64,000 nucleotides of DNA, taken from positions 496,001-560,000 of the forward strand of contig CAVVFA010000001.1 in assembly GCA_963747345.1 (NCBI GenBank). The letters are read 5' to 3'. The notes under the pieces were generated by a model that did no database searches, had not been told where the DNA came from, and saw only the letters and a list, made by a program, of their open reading frames with translations. The stretch comes from GCA-2746795 sp963747345. Lineage in GTDB: Bacteria; Chloroflexota; Anaerolineae; Promineifilales; Promineifilaceae. Below, in pieces: positions 45,260 through 54,940 of the stretch. The position numbers and the translations under genes are program-made. Position 1 is the first letter of the stretch; every line of letters begins with the position of its first letter.

Positions 45260-46611
45260 ATGCGAAAACATGGCCTTTTGTTTATCATTTTGCTTTTTTA
45301 TTTTGCCGTAGGCAGCTTGTATGCGGTACGCACGCCAGCGTGGCAAACCCCCGACGAACCGGCTCATTATAACGTGGTGCGGCAGATGGCAAACGGCCGT
45401 TTACCCATCATAGAACTTGGTGATTACGATCAGGAATTTATCGGCCAAGTGGTGTTTTCCAACCCCGCCTTTCCCCCTGAGCATTCCCCTGGAGCCAATG
45501 TCGTATGAGGATTGGCAGCCGCCACTTTATTATCTGCTGCAAACCCCTCTGTTTCTGGTGAGCGGCGGTTCGCTGACGGCGATGCGTCTGTTTTCCCTGC
45601 TGTTGGGGGCGGGCGTGGTGGTGCTGGCGTATGTGCTGGCCTGGGAACTGTTTCCTGGGCAGCGATGGTTGGCATTGACAACGGCCGTTTTCGTCGCCTT
45701 CCTTCCGCAACATTTAGCCATCATGGCTTCAGCTAACAATGATGCGCTGGCAGAGTTGATTATCGCGGCGGTATTGGTGGTATTGGTTCATTGGCTACAA
45801 TTGGGAGATTGGAGATTGGAGATTGGAGATTCCAAATCCCTAATCTCTAATTTCCAATCTCCTTCTAGCAAACACCTCATCCTTCTTGGCTTCCTCCTCG
45901 GCCTGGGATTCATCACCAAAGGCACCGTTTATCCGCTTTCCTTGCTTGTGGCGCTGACGGTGTTGTGGCGTTTTTGGGGGAAGTGGCTCGATTTTATCAA
46001 AGCAGGCTTCATGGTAGCGATTCCTGCGTTTGCCTTGGGCGCGTTGTGGTGGGTGCGGAATATGCTTGTCTATGGCGGACTGGATGTACTCGGCAAAGCG
46101 GCGCATGACGGGGTGGTTGTGGGTCAGCCGCGCACGGCAGAGTGGATTGCCACTATGGGGCTTCCGGCCGTGTTAAAAGCATTCGTGATTGACGACGTTT
46201 AACAGTTTTTGGGGACAGTTTGGTTGGATGACGCATCCGATGGATGCTCGTTTCTATCCTGTACTCTGGCTCTTTACAATTGCCTGGCTGGCGGGACTGA
46301 TCATCGCCCTATTTGTCTGGTGGGATCGCAAACAGCCTTCGACCGCTGCCATCATGGTCTTGTTTGGCACGTTTTTGCTGACGTTGGGCGTGCATGTTGT
46401 TTACAATTTCACGTTTGTGCAGCATCAGGGGCGGTATTTGTTTCCGGCGCTGCTGCCGATTGGGGTGGGGGTTGCGGCGGGATTGGGGTATTGGGAACGG
46501 CCGTTTTATAAACGTTGGCACTGGTTCAAATACAGTTTGCCGGTTGGCTTGGGCGTGTTGCTGATCTGCTTAAACGGGTGGGTTATTTTACGCGTACTGC
46601 CACAGCTATAA
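45260..46611 (+). CDS. Glycosyltransferase-like multi-pass membrane protein (frameshifted)
   Basis: About 450 residues with around ten membrane helices. The N-terminus has RTPAWQTPDEPAHYNVVRQMA and a later WQPPLYYLLQTPLF, the pattern of DUF2142/GT39-like lipid-linked sugar transferases, where the Asp-Glu after the first helix binds the donor. It should add a sugar on the outer face of the membrane. One base must be skipped near 45505 and near 46195. The segment LQLGDWRLEIGDSKSLISNF (about residue 180) is encoded in frame by a GGAGATT inverted repeat, an unusual coding insertion. Three iterated palindromes lie in the gene. A GH26-like hydrolase follows downstream. Confidence 0.75.
45801..45862. 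repeat. GGAGATT inverted repeat inside a coding sequence
   Basis: Four GGAGATT units at 45804-45831 are followed by the complementary arm at 45834-45862. The length keeps the reading frame of the glycosyltransferase-like gene open. Confidence 0.8.
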
Positions 46612-46618
46612 CAAGGCA

Positions 46619-46783
46619 CTAGTTGGATAGAACCCACCACTGCAACCCGATTGTTCCTAAAGCCGCCAGAATCCCGATTACCAATGCTATCAGTCCAAAA
46701 GTTAATGCCCGCTTCCAACTACGTGTGATTAAGCCAGTCACCAAAGCGGTAACGATGGCTAAAACAAGTGCTAACCAAACCAT
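46619..46783 (-). CDS. Small two-helix membrane protein, 54 residues
   Basis: A short gene on the minus strand, with AAGGA 8 nt before the ATG. It begins MVWLALVLAIVTALVTGLI, has a basic turn TRSWKRA, then a second hydrophobic helix LTFGLIALVIGILAALG, and ends QWWVLSN. The two helices with a positive loop predict a hairpin in the inner membrane. It has no paralogue in the window and lies opposite the glycosyltransferase-like gene, whose stop is 8 bases away. Function unknown; it could be a small regulatory or stress membrane protein. Confidence 0.65.
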   Translation of the reverse strand: MVWLALVLAIVTALVTGLITRSWKRALTFGLIALVIGILAALGTIGLQWWVLSN

Positions 46784-46952
46784 TTTATTTCCTTGATTTC
46801 CTTAATTTATCGGTGCATGTCGTTTCATCAGTTAATTTCGTGATATGAATCGACATATTTCAGCCGATAGTATTGTATCAAACCTCATCATCTGACACAG
46901 ACCGCCGAAGTTTCAGATCGCTTCGCTGCTTCATTTGCATTAAAATCCCATA

Positions 46953-48057
46953 ATGAAACAATTGATACTTTTCTCGCTTATTGCACTTGTCATGCTTACT
47001 GCCTGTTCCAACGGTGTTTCTGACCCTGTTGCGCCGACCGTGACCATCGAACCAACCGCTGTCATCGAGTCAACTGCTACGCCACTGCCCTATGAAGAGA
47101 TACCCGGCGCTTATTTAGGCACGTTTTATGGTGAACCAACATCCAGCGTGCAGTTATACGACGAAATTGGCAAAGGAGTGGCTATCAGTGCCAGTTACCT
47201 TGATTTTGAAAGTCCATTTGTGGCGGGGATGGCTTCCTCTCTGGCTCGTGCCGGCCGTATTTCGTTTATCACCTGGGAGTATTGGGGAACACGAGACAAG
47301 GCTTATGAAGAACGGCCGTTAGATCTCATTCTTGATGGCGCATACGACGACCACTTGCAACAGTGGGGCGAACGTCTGCGCGATTTTGAAAAGCCCATTT
47401 TCTTACGCTGGGGACATGAAATGAACGGGGATTGGTATCCGTGGGCAGGCGCTAACAACGGCAGCGGTATCTTGGATGGTTTTGGCTGATGCCGAATTGC
47501 CAGATGGCCCAGAACGATACGTCGCCACCTATCGCTACATTCATGATGCGATTAGCGCGGCTGGCGCGGACAATGTGCTGTGGGTGTGGTGTCCCAATGC
47601 TCCGTTTGAGGGCATGGCTCAGAACTATGGCTCTACAACCGGCGGCTGGAATGAAGCGGCTAACTACTACCCTGGTGATGAATACGTCGATTGGCTTTGC
47701 TTTGATGGGTATAACTGGGGAACTTCTGCGTATGGACAAACCTTCAACAGCACTTGGACTAACTTTGATGAGATTTATACGGAAAGCTATGCCCAACTGC
47801 AAGCCATCAATCCTGGCAAACCAATCATCATTGGTGAATATGCATCAACTGAAGATGGGGGTGACAAAGCGGCCTGGATTACGGATGCTTACCAAATGAT
47901 GCAATCCGATTATCCGCAAATCCGAGCCGTCATCTGGTTTCATATCAACAAAGAAACGGATTGGCGTATTAACTCGTCGCCTGAAAGTTTAGAGGCGTTT
48001 ACGGAGGCGGTTGCAGATGATTATTGGTTGGATGAATGGCCTGGGATGCGAGAGTAA
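46953..48057 (+). CDS. GH26-like glycoside hydrolase lipoprotein (frameshifted)
   Basis: Lipobox LTAC (Cys18) and a Thr-rich linker anchor the enzyme outside the cell. The domain from about residue 50 matches family GH26 (beta-mannanase/beta-glucanase type). LGTFYGE starts the barrel. RWGHEMNGDWYPW holds the acid/base Glu near residue 154, and IIGEYAS holds the nucleophile Glu near residue 293. WICFDGYNW-like and VIWFHINKETDWRI complete the barrel. It probably cleaves beta-1,4-mannan or mixed-linkage glucan. One base must be skipped near 47485. A TAAAAT box lies 6 nt upstream of the ATG. Confidence 0.85.
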
Positions 48058-48101
48058 TAATTGGATGCTGCTTCTTCAAACGCTCCAGAGAGGCGTCTCT
48101 A

Positions 48102-48860
48102 CTAGACTTTACGGCCGTTATAACCTCTAGCGCCCCACGCTGCATACAACATCACCGACCCAGCCACCGCTGCATTCAGCGATTCGACATGACCGCGCAT
48201 CGGCAGTTCCACAATCAGGTCGCAGCTTTCCCGCACTAGGCGGCGTAGAGCCATCGCCTTCATGCCCCACCACAATGCCCAGCGGCATATTCAAGGTCAA
48301 CAGTATCCAGCGGCTGTGACTTCGTCACCCATGTCCAGACCGGCAATCCATACATTCCGCGCTTGTAGTTCGCGGATGGTTTGTACCAGGTTTGTGACCT
48401 GGGCAATGAGCAAATGCTCTGTCGCCCCGACTGAAAAACCGGAAACGGCCGTTGTAATATCAGGCGCTCGTCTATCTTGTAAAACCACACCATGTACTCC
48501 GCAGATTTCGGCCGTGCGTAGCAACGCGCCAATATTTTGTGGCCCGTGCAGCAAATCCAGCAGCAGAATCAATGGCTTTTCATCTCGTAAAGCCGCTAAA
48601 TCCAGAATCTCATCAATATCACTGTAGCGGTACTCCCCAACCTCCAACAACACACCTTGATGACTGCTGTCCTGCGCCATCTGCCCCAGTTCTTCCTTGG
48701 GTGCTATTTTGACGGGAATATTTCGGGCAGTGGCCGCATCAAAAATAGGCTGAGTTAGTTTTTTATCCAACCCTTTTTGCAACCACAGTCGATAAATTTC
48801 GCGGCGATTGCCACGCAATGCTTCTAAAACCGTGTTTCGCCGTATTAAATATTCCGTCAT
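48102..48860 (-). CDS. rlmB: 23S rRNA 2'-O-ribose methyltransferase, SpoU family (frameshifted)
   Basis: SpoU-type trefoil-knot methyltransferase. The N-terminal substrate-binding domain (RRNTVLEALRGNRREIYRLWLQ) is followed by motif 1 LLLDLLHGPQNIGALLRTAEI. Motif 2 is NMPLGIVVGHEGDGLRRLVRE, and motif 3 is LPMRGHVESLNAAVAGSVMLY. These fit RlmB (Gm2251) or TrmH-like enzymes. Three one-base skips are needed between 48310 and 48245, so the annotated end at 48102 rests on repairing them. Start taken at MTEYLIRR. The gene follows an unknown gene and cysS, the common cysS-rlmB order in many bacteria. Confidence 0.85.
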
Positions 48861-48921
48861 TTGTATGCCACCAGTTTGTCGTAAAGGATATTTCAATTCA
48901 ATTGGAATATCCCCCAATAGT

Positions 48922-49650
48922 TTATGACTCGTCGAGCGCTTCCCATATGCGAAGTGCCACGGTGTCCATTGTCTCGTTTGTGGCTGACTGCACCACCATT
49001 TTGCCCGTTTCCGGGTCCAAATAGCCCAACCAGCATGTATCTGTGCTTTGCAGGCCACGCAGCTCCCGTTCGGCAATCAGTTGGTCATCTTGGTAAAACT
49101 TGAAGACTAAACGGCCGTGCCATTCCTGACTTTGCACGGAATGAGCCAGATTAACCGCTTCAAACTTCTCCAGACCGGCCGCTTCCAAAACCATTTCACC
49201 ACTTACCTCATGCCAATTATCAAGCAAGTAGCGCACATCAATGAAATCATCACGGTCTAATACAACCCGCGCTGGCATTGCATCAGATTTAGAGCGCAAA
49301 GGCAGTATGGCACCTGCCTTGAAAATAAGCGCATCTAAATTGTCTAAGGCAGAAAGCTCATAGCCATCTTCAACCACAGCTAACGAGGCAAAATGGCTAC
49401 CTGCACTATAAAACCAGACACTTTCTTGCAAGACATTATCAACATCAAAGCGGGTGGCGTGAACAACACGATGAGGATGGGCCATCAGTTCAGCCAGAGC
49501 AATTTCCTCAGAACTAAACGCTGCGCCCGTCAAGGTTTCACCGTCAGCCAGGGGTGCTAAAAAATCATCAGACATGCCCTGGGCAGTGGTACATCCTACC
49601 TTTTTAAACAAGGCTAACAATTCTTCTCGCTGTAACGTGTAAGTGGTCAT
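48922..49650 (-). CDS. Hypothetical protein between cysS and rlmB
   Basis: A soluble 242-residue protein I do not recognise. The start at 49650 has GGAG upstream and lies 10 bases after the cysS stop. The N-terminal 60 residues are helical (EELLALFKKVGCTTAQGM). The centre has alternating strands (VWFYSAGSHFASLAVVEDGYELSALDNLDALIFKAG), and the rest repeats LVFKFYQDDQLIAERELRGL. The pattern suggests an alpha/beta protein with no catalytic motif. Because it is sandwiched between cysS and rlmB in one operon, a link with translation or tRNA/rRNA modification is possible but unproven. Confidence 0.7.
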   Translation of the reverse strand: MTTYTLQREELLALFKKVGCTTAQGMSDDFLAPLADGETLTGAAFSSEEIALAELMAHPHRVVHATRFDVDNVLQESVWFYSAGSHFASLAVVEDGYELSALDNLDALIFKAGAILPLRSKSDAMPARVVLDRDDFIDVRYLLDNWHEVSGEMVLEAAGLEKFEAVNLAHSVQSQEWHGRLVFKFYQDDQLIAERELRGLQSTDTCWLGYLDPETGKMVVQSATNETMDTVALRIWEALDES

Positions 49651-49660
49651 TTGCAGTCTC

Positions 49661-51103
49661 CTATTCCAACTTCCAAATGGTGCCATCGGCACGGTCTTCC
49701 AAGATGACACCCAATTCTTTGAGTTGGTCACGAATCTGATCCGATGTAGCCCAATCTTTTTGAGCACGCGCCTGTGTCCGCAAATTGAGCAGCAGGCGAA
49801 TGAGGCCATCTTCTCGCTCGGCATTGGCGCTTGCTTCTGCCTGGTCTGGCACAATACCCAGCACGTCGCCACCTAATTCACGATACAAACCGTCAATGGC
49901 GGTGAGTGTGCCGCTGGTATGTGGTCCTTTTTCGTTAACCAGGATATTGATTTGCCTTGTTAAATCTTGCAGCACAGCCAACGCGGCGGGGGCATTAAAG
50001 TCATCATCCATTTTTTCGATGAAGGCGTGTTTTGTTTCAGCTAATAGGTCGAGAACGGCCGTTTCTGCTTCACCATCTGCTGCCGTCCGTAATTGTTCAC
50101 GTACCAAACTAACTGCGCCCCAGAGACGGAGCCAACCTTTGTGAGCGGCTTCGATGGCCTCTTCAGAGAAGTCGATGGGGCTGCTATAGTGGCTGGAGAG
50201 GATGAAGGCGCGAATGGCTTCTGGGCGGAATTTCGCCAGCGCATCTTTAATGGTGAGGGTATTGCCCAGGCTTTTACTCATTTTCACACCGTCTAACGTG
50301 AGGGAGCCAGTCAGCATCCAATACCGGGCGAAATCTTCACCATGGGCGGCTTCGCTTTGGGCAATTTCACACTCGTTGTGGGGGAAAATATTGTCGATGC
50401 CGCCGCCATGAATATCGAAGGTGTGACCGAGATATTTGTTCGCCATGGCAGAGCATTCTATGTGCCAACCGGGGAACCCTTCACCCCACGGGCTGGGCCA
50501 GCGCAGAATATGTTCGGGTTCTGCTTTTTTCCAGATGGCAAAGTCGGCACTGTGCCGTTTTTCCGTGCGGACACCGATGCGAGACCCTTCTTCCAATTCC
50601 TCCACGATACGCCCACTCAGTTTGCCGTATTCAGGAAAGCTGGGGACATCGAAGTAGACAGAGCCATTGACTTCGTAGGCGTGGCCTTTGTCGATGAGTT
50701 CCTGCACCATCTCGATTTGTTCGGGAATATGCCCGCTGGCGCGTGGGCTGATGTCGGGGCGCTGTACGCCGAGGGCATCCATGTCGCCAAAATATTCGCG
50801 CATGTAGGTTTCTACGACCTGCATAGGGCCGGCGGAAAGCTGCCGCGCTTTTTTGAGGATGCGGTCTTCGCCCGTGTCTAGCATGTGGCCGACGTCGGTG
50901 ATGTTTTGCACGTAAAGAACATCGTAACCGCTGTAACGTAGGTAGCGCACAACAACATCGAAGCCAACGTAGGTTTTGCCGTGACCGATGTGGGAGTAGT
51001 CGTAGACGGTGGGGCCGCAAACGTACATGTTGACTTTACCAGGGGTCAGCGGGACGAATTCTTCTTTTTTCCGAGTGAGAACATTATAGATTTTAAGCGT
51101 CAT
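49661..51103 (-). CDS. cysS: Cysteinyl-tRNA synthetase
   Basis: Class I aminoacyl-tRNA synthetase charging tRNA-Cys, 480 residues, normal length. YVCGPTVYDYSHIGHGKTYV contains the HIGH-like motif and the first zinc Cys. Further zinc ligands lie in GWHIECSAMA and in FPHNECEIAQSEA. KMSKSLGN is the second signature. The C-terminal helices end in RDQLKELGVILEDRADGTIWKLE, typical of CysS. The start ATG at 51103 has GGAG upstream. It is the first gene of the cysS, unknown, rlmB unit. The iterated palindrome encodes TAV in DGEAETAVLD. Confidence 0.97.
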   Translation of the reverse strand: MTLKIYNVLTRKKEEFVPLTPGKVNMYVCGPTVYDYSHIGHGKTYVGFDVVVRYLRYSGYDVLYVQNITDVGHMLDTGEDRILKKARQLSAGPMQVVETYMREYFGDMDALGVQRPDISPRASGHIPEQIEMVQELIDKGHAYEVNGSVYFDVPSFPEYGKLSGRIVEELEEGSRIGVRTEKRHSADFAIWKKAEPEHILRWPSPWGEGFPGWHIECSAMANKYLGHTFDIHGGGIDNIFPHNECEIAQSEAAHGEDFARYWMLTGSLTLDGVKMSKSLGNTLTIKDALAKFRPEAIRAFILSSHYSSPIDFSEEAIEAAHKGWLRLWGAVSLVREQLRTAADGEAETAVLDLLAETKHAFIEKMDDDFNAPAALAVLQDLTRQINILVNEKGPHTSGTLTAIDGLYRELGGDVLGIVPDQAEASANAEREDGLIRLLLNLRTQARAQKDWATSDQIRDQLKELGVILEDRADGTIWKLE

Positions 51104-51210
51104 GGTTGCTCCAATTATCGTATTTTGTAATTCGTATTCCGTAGGAGCCGAATTACGGTGCATATTGTAACTGATTACTGTTTACTGAAAACTGAAAAGG
51201 GTTCGCTGGT

Positions 51211-52275
51211 TTATAGTCTGGCAAAAATCATGCGACCAGCGGCCGTTTGCAGAACTTTTGTGACGATGACCCGCGCTTGGGCGTCTAGTAAATGGCTGCC
51301 ATTTTCCACGACGACCATGGTGCCATCTTCTAAATAGCCTACGCCTTGGTCGGATTCGCGGCCTTGCTGGATGATTCTGACGGTGAGGGTTTCACCGGGC
51401 AAGAAGATGGCTTTGATGGAATTGGCTAGATCGTTGATGTTTAGCACGGTGACGCCTTGTATTTCAGCAATGCGGTTGAGGTTGTAATCATTTGTCATGA
51501 TGGGACATCGCATGTGTTGGCCGAGTGCCATGAGTTTGGTGTCGGCTTCCCGTGCTTCGCTTACATCGGCGTCGGTGATTTTTGTGGGGACGGGCGAATT
51601 GTTTTGCAATTCGGCAAGCACTTCCATGCCTCGGCGTCCCCGATTGCGACGCATGGGGTCGGCGCTGTCGGCGATGTGTTGCAGCTCTAGCAGGATGAAA
51701 TTGGGGATGAGTAAGGTGCTGCGAATGAAGCCTGTTTTGCTAATATCAAGGATGCGTCCATCGATGATGACGCTGGTATCGAGTAAAATGAAGCTTTCTT
51801 TTGCCTCATCTTGTAAACGGTCTGTATTCTCGGGTGTATTTCCGGAAGTACGAAAGTTTTTGATGACTGCTTGCAAATCATTTTGACGAGAGACGAGGAT
51901 GACGATGCTGAGGTAGCAAAATACGAAGGCTGCAATCAGGGGCGCGATCTGACCAAAGGGGGTGGGAAGCAAGGAGAGGGGCAGGGTGAGTAGGGCGGCT
52001 GCCACTAAACCGAGGAATACGCCAATGATAACGGCCGTTAATCGTTCTGGGGCCATCGATGATAGCTTGCGTGTTAAATATTGCAGAGGCCGGGTCGTGA
52101 AGTAGGGGGTTAAGATTAGCCCGGCTAAAAACCCAACCAGCCCTAAAATAACAACGTAAACTTCCGGTGATGTGCCTAAGGCATCTGCTAAATAAGCACC
52201 CAGAAAGCCACCAGCAATAGCGCCCAAGACAGCGCCAATTAAGCGTAGAATAAATTCAAAACTCACAAACCCCAT
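51211..52275 (-). CDS. PIN-TRAM membrane protein (YacL family)
   Basis: Four N-terminal membrane helices (residues 8-135) are followed by a PIN nuclease domain beginning ILLDTSVIIDGRILDI. Its acidic residues lie in DTSV, LLELQHIAD, ADTKLMALG and TNDYNLNR. A TRAM RNA-binding domain follows (LPGETLTVRIIQQGRESDQGVGYLEDGTMVVVE). The order TM-PIN-TRAM identifies the YacL group, whose members are membrane-bound RNA-processing or toxin-like nucleases. All four PIN acidic positions look intact. The start has AGGAAAA upstream. It lies before cysS on the same strand but with a 107-base gap containing a repeat unit. Confidence 0.9.
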   Translation of the reverse strand: MGFVSFEFILRLIGAVLGAIAGGFLGAYLADALGTSPEVYVVILGLVGFLAGLILTPYFTTRPLQYLTRKLSSMAPERLTAVIIGVFLGLVAAALLTLPLSLLPTPFGQIAPLIAAFVFCYLSIVILVSRQNDLQAVIKNFRTSGNTPENTDRLQDEAKESFILLDTSVIIDGRILDISKTGFIRSTLLIPNFILLELQHIADSADPMRRNRGRRGMEVLAELQNNSPVPTKITDADVSEAREADTKLMALGQHMRCPIMTNDYNLNRIAEIQGVTVLNINDLANSIKAIFLPGETLTVRIIQQGRESDQGVGYLEDGTMVVVENGSHLLDAQARVIVTKVLQTAAGRMIFARL

Positions 52276-52719
52276 GTCATTTTCCTAATTCCCCATGATC
52301 GTGAGTTGATAGCGATTTGCTAAGGCTTTTGCAAAAAAATAAGGCGAATACGTGGATGCGCATTCACCCTAGCCTTGATTTACATGATCCCCATTGATAG
52401 ACGGTATTTTTCAGAGCGCAGACTGTGATTGAAATTGATGAAATGGTATAAAAATTTAGTCTGGCTATGTGTTTAACAATTAGCCGAGGTGTTCAAAATA
52501 ATTGCGTTAACAACCCGTTTATCAGGGCTTGAAGGTGTCATCAAATTGTGAAAATCTATGATGATGGCAAGTCGGTGATCAATAAAAACAATCAAAAATA
52601 AGACCAGGGAATAAATAATATAATAATATGTGATGGTATCACAGGGGAAGGTAAGGGGCAAGACGATCGTTTATAATTTCATGAAATGCAATAGGAAATT
52701 CGATTTATTTTATCGTTGT
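52276..52719. other. Intergenic region without recognised gene
   Basis: AT-rich DNA between the PIN-TRAM and VanW genes. I see only a weak hairpin (AAGGCGAATACG near 52340 with its partner near 52370) and no convincing gene or RNA. Confidence 0.6.
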
Positions 52720-52771
52720 ATAGCTAGGTAGAAAAACGCTGCACGAAGCGGCCGTTTTCCTACCTAGCTAT
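52720..52771. terminator. 12-bp inverted repeat after the VanW gene
   Basis: ATAGCTAGGTAG and CTACCTAGCTAT, perfect arms with a 28-base loop that pairs further (AAAACG/CGTTTT). It lies 8 bases beyond the VanW stop and probably ends that transcript. Confidence 0.6.
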
Positions 52772-52778
52772 TGAAAAG

Positions 52779-54695
52779 TTAATTGAACGGATCGTCTGGT
52801 ACCAATGAATAATCGTAGGGAGTCACATCGGGGGCGTAGTGGTAGGTGTTGGGGTAAGGGATGTAGTGGCTGGCGAAGGTGCGTTCTTCAATGATCTCGC
52901 CATCTGCATTTTTGACGATGCGGGTGACAAACGCATCGGCCCCTTCCGTGGCCCAGTCGATTTGCTTGACGGTGCCTGGCGGTAAATCTTCATCTACTTC
53001 CCAGCGATCTTGACTTGAGCCAGGAATCTCAGTGACATTTTCAAAGTAAGGGCCATCTTTTTCGATGGTGCGTCCCATGCTGGTGGAGTAGAACTTGAAC
53101 GTCAATGCTTCGTTTTCGGCGCTGTAGTAATTTTCCATCAATAGATGATATGGCGTGTCGTTGATGAACTTTAGATCGACTTCAAAGGCGGGGTCTTCAT
53201 CTTCATCGGGGGAGTAGACGGTGGCGTCCATGCCGGGCCCTTCACCATCGTTGTAGTAGGTGAGCCAGTAGCCGTGTTCGAGGCGGCTGGTGATAGGAAA
53301 GCCAGACCAGAAGGCGGTTTGATAAAGAGTTGTTGAAACTTGACACACACCGCCGCCGATTCCTTTAATTGTTTGCCCACCGACAATAATGAGACCCTCG
53401 GTGTAACCGTCGTCTTCACTGATGGTGCCCAGGTAGTCGTTGAAGGAGAATTCTTCGTAGGGGGCGATGACGATGCCGTAGAAATTGGAGGCGGCGCGGG
53501 CGATGTTGTGTTTGCGTTCGTCGGAGGAACCGTAGAACCAGGTTACTTTTTCGCTAATAAGTTCGGTGATGCCTAATTCTTCGGCCGTTGCGTTAGAATG
53601 GACGGTTGGCTCAATCTCTTTGACGATGAATGGCACAGAACGGTTGGGGGAATCTACTTGGGCCATGAAAGCATCCATGGTGGCGTCTACATCCAGTTCA
53701 CGGCCGTTTACGTGCGGCGAAACCAAGACCAATTCCTGGGTGGCGTCGTCAAAATAAAAACGGGCGTTTTCTGGTTTACGATAAATCTCGTTGGCATATT
53801 GGGTAAGCCAGTAGCTGACGGCGTTTTCATCCACCAGCATCTTATGTTGTTGGGTGCCATCGTCGGCGATGGTGCGTTCGACGCGCATCATCTGCGCCAA
53901 CTGCGCGGCGGGTAGTTCGATGCGGCTCATGTCGTCATCGGCTAATGGTTCGGGCAGGTAGAAGGTGACGGGATTGTTGACGGCTTGTTGAATCTGAACG
54001 GCCGTTTCCCCATCATCCATAATTTGCGGTTGTATTTCTTCAATGAGCAGTTCGATTTCTGCCGGACGGAACGCACTGACTGGTTTCATGAGCCGTTCGC
54101 GTAAATCTGCTTTGTTGAGTTGGCGTCCGACCTGGCTGGGGGTGTAGCTGGCATTATCACCATCGGCGGTGAATGTGGCATTAATGGCGGGTTGTTCGAG
54201 GCCAGCGGCCAGGTCGTTGACGGCACTGTCGAGCTGGTTCTCATCGAAAATGATGGTAGGAGCCAGGGGCGTGCCGTAGTACCAACTGTTAAACATTTCT
54301 TTGAATTGGGTGATGGGGCCACCGGTGCGTCCCACGTTGTAGGCGGCTTCGACGGTTTGATTGAGGTCGTAAGCGACGCCTAGTTCAGCAGGGGTTTTTG
54401 TCCATTGTTGACCGGAGGTGGGGTCGGTGAGGGTGATCGCTTCTTCGTTGGTGTAAGGCACGGCGTCGGCCAGGGCGGCTTTGGCTTCGTCTGGAGTCAT
54501 GCCGCCCAGGTCGATGCCGAGCATGGAGATGCCGGTGTAGATGCGCTCTTTGTGCTGGCTTTTGTAGCTGTTGACGGTGTAGGCGAGCACCATGCTCAAG
54601 ATCACCAATGCGGTGAGTGGCACGACTAAGAAGTAGCTGATATTTTCGGCAAAACGGCCGTTTCCTTCTGACCGTGTATCATTGTTGTTTTGCAT
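52779..54695 (-). CDS. VanW-family protein with peptidoglycan-binding-like domains
   Basis: A 638-residue protein with one N-terminal membrane helix (VPLTALVILSMVLAYTV), the rest predicted outside. Residues 60-370 contain two repeats of the PG-binding-4 type (GGMTPDEAKAALADAV, then a second with ELDVDATMDAF). The VanW domain follows with GSSDERKHNIARAASNFYGIVIAPYEEFSFND and GGGVCQVSTTLYQTAFWSG, the hallmark of the family. A beta-rich tail has TYHYAPDVTPYD. VanW proteins are found in vancomycin clusters and in cell-wall maintenance loci, but no van genes are here, so it is probably a housekeeping wall protein. The start has GAGG upstream. Confidence 0.9.
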   Translation of the reverse strand: MQNNNDTRSEGNGRFAENISYFLVVPLTALVILSMVLAYTVNSYKSQHKERIYTGISMLGIDLGGMTPDEAKAALADAVPYTNEEAITLTDPTSGQQWTKTPAELGVAYDLNQTVEAAYNVGRTGGPITQFKEMFNSWYYGTPLAPTIIFDENQLDSAVNDLAAGLEQPAINATFTADGDNASYTPSQVGRQLNKADLRERLMKPVSAFRPAEIELLIEEIQPQIMDDGETAVQIQQAVNNPVTFYLPEPLADDDMSRIELPAAQLAQMMRVERTIADDGTQQHKMLVDENAVSYWLTQYANEIYRKPENARFYFDDATQELVLVSPHVNGRELDVDATMDAFMAQVDSPNRSVPFIVKEIEPTVHSNATAEELGITELISEKVTWFYGSSDERKHNIARAASNFYGIVIAPYEEFSFNDYLGTISEDDGYTEGLIIVGGQTIKGIGGGVCQVSTTLYQTAFWSGFPITSRLEHGYWLTYYNDGEGPGMDATVYSPDEDEDPAFEVDLKFINDTPYHLLMENYYSAENEALTFKFYSTSMGRTIEKDGPYFENVTEIPGSSQDRWEVDEDLPPGTVKQIDWATEGADAFVTRIVKNADGEIIEERTFASHYIPYPNTYHYAPDVTPYDYSLVPDDPFN

Positions 54696-54710
54696 ATTGC
54701 CTCGTTTGCC

Positions 54711-54779
54711 GCGAGAAACCCCATGGGTTTCGGTCTCGAAAAGTTGAGCATGTCGTGGCAGTAAACCCTTAGGGTTTGG
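54711..54779. repeat. CCCTTAGGG-type intergenic repeat
   Basis: Contains GAGAAACCCCATGGGTTTC and AAACCCTTAGGGTTT, upstream of the VanW gene. Same family as 3991-4067. Confidence 0.6.
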
Positions 54780-54940
54780 ATAGGTGTCTTTGAATTTAGC
54801 CTGGGCATTATAGCACGCAGTCTATGATGATGATCGCTTTATTAGGGGAAACTTAGGCAAGTTTAATCACGTATAGGAACGTATGCTGTGAGGTAGCTTA
54901 CGAAGCGGTTATACTGATGAAGGATGAAGGCAGATGAAGT

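Noticed and set aside
9743..45862. GGAGATT repeats as a CRISPR array
   Set aside because: The units are short, contiguous and arranged as inverted arms without unique spacers, and no cas genes are present.
52473..52661. Minus-strand ORF of 62 codons in the PIN-TRAM/VanW gap
   Set aside because: Hydrophobic but AT-driven, without ribosome binding site or supporting context.
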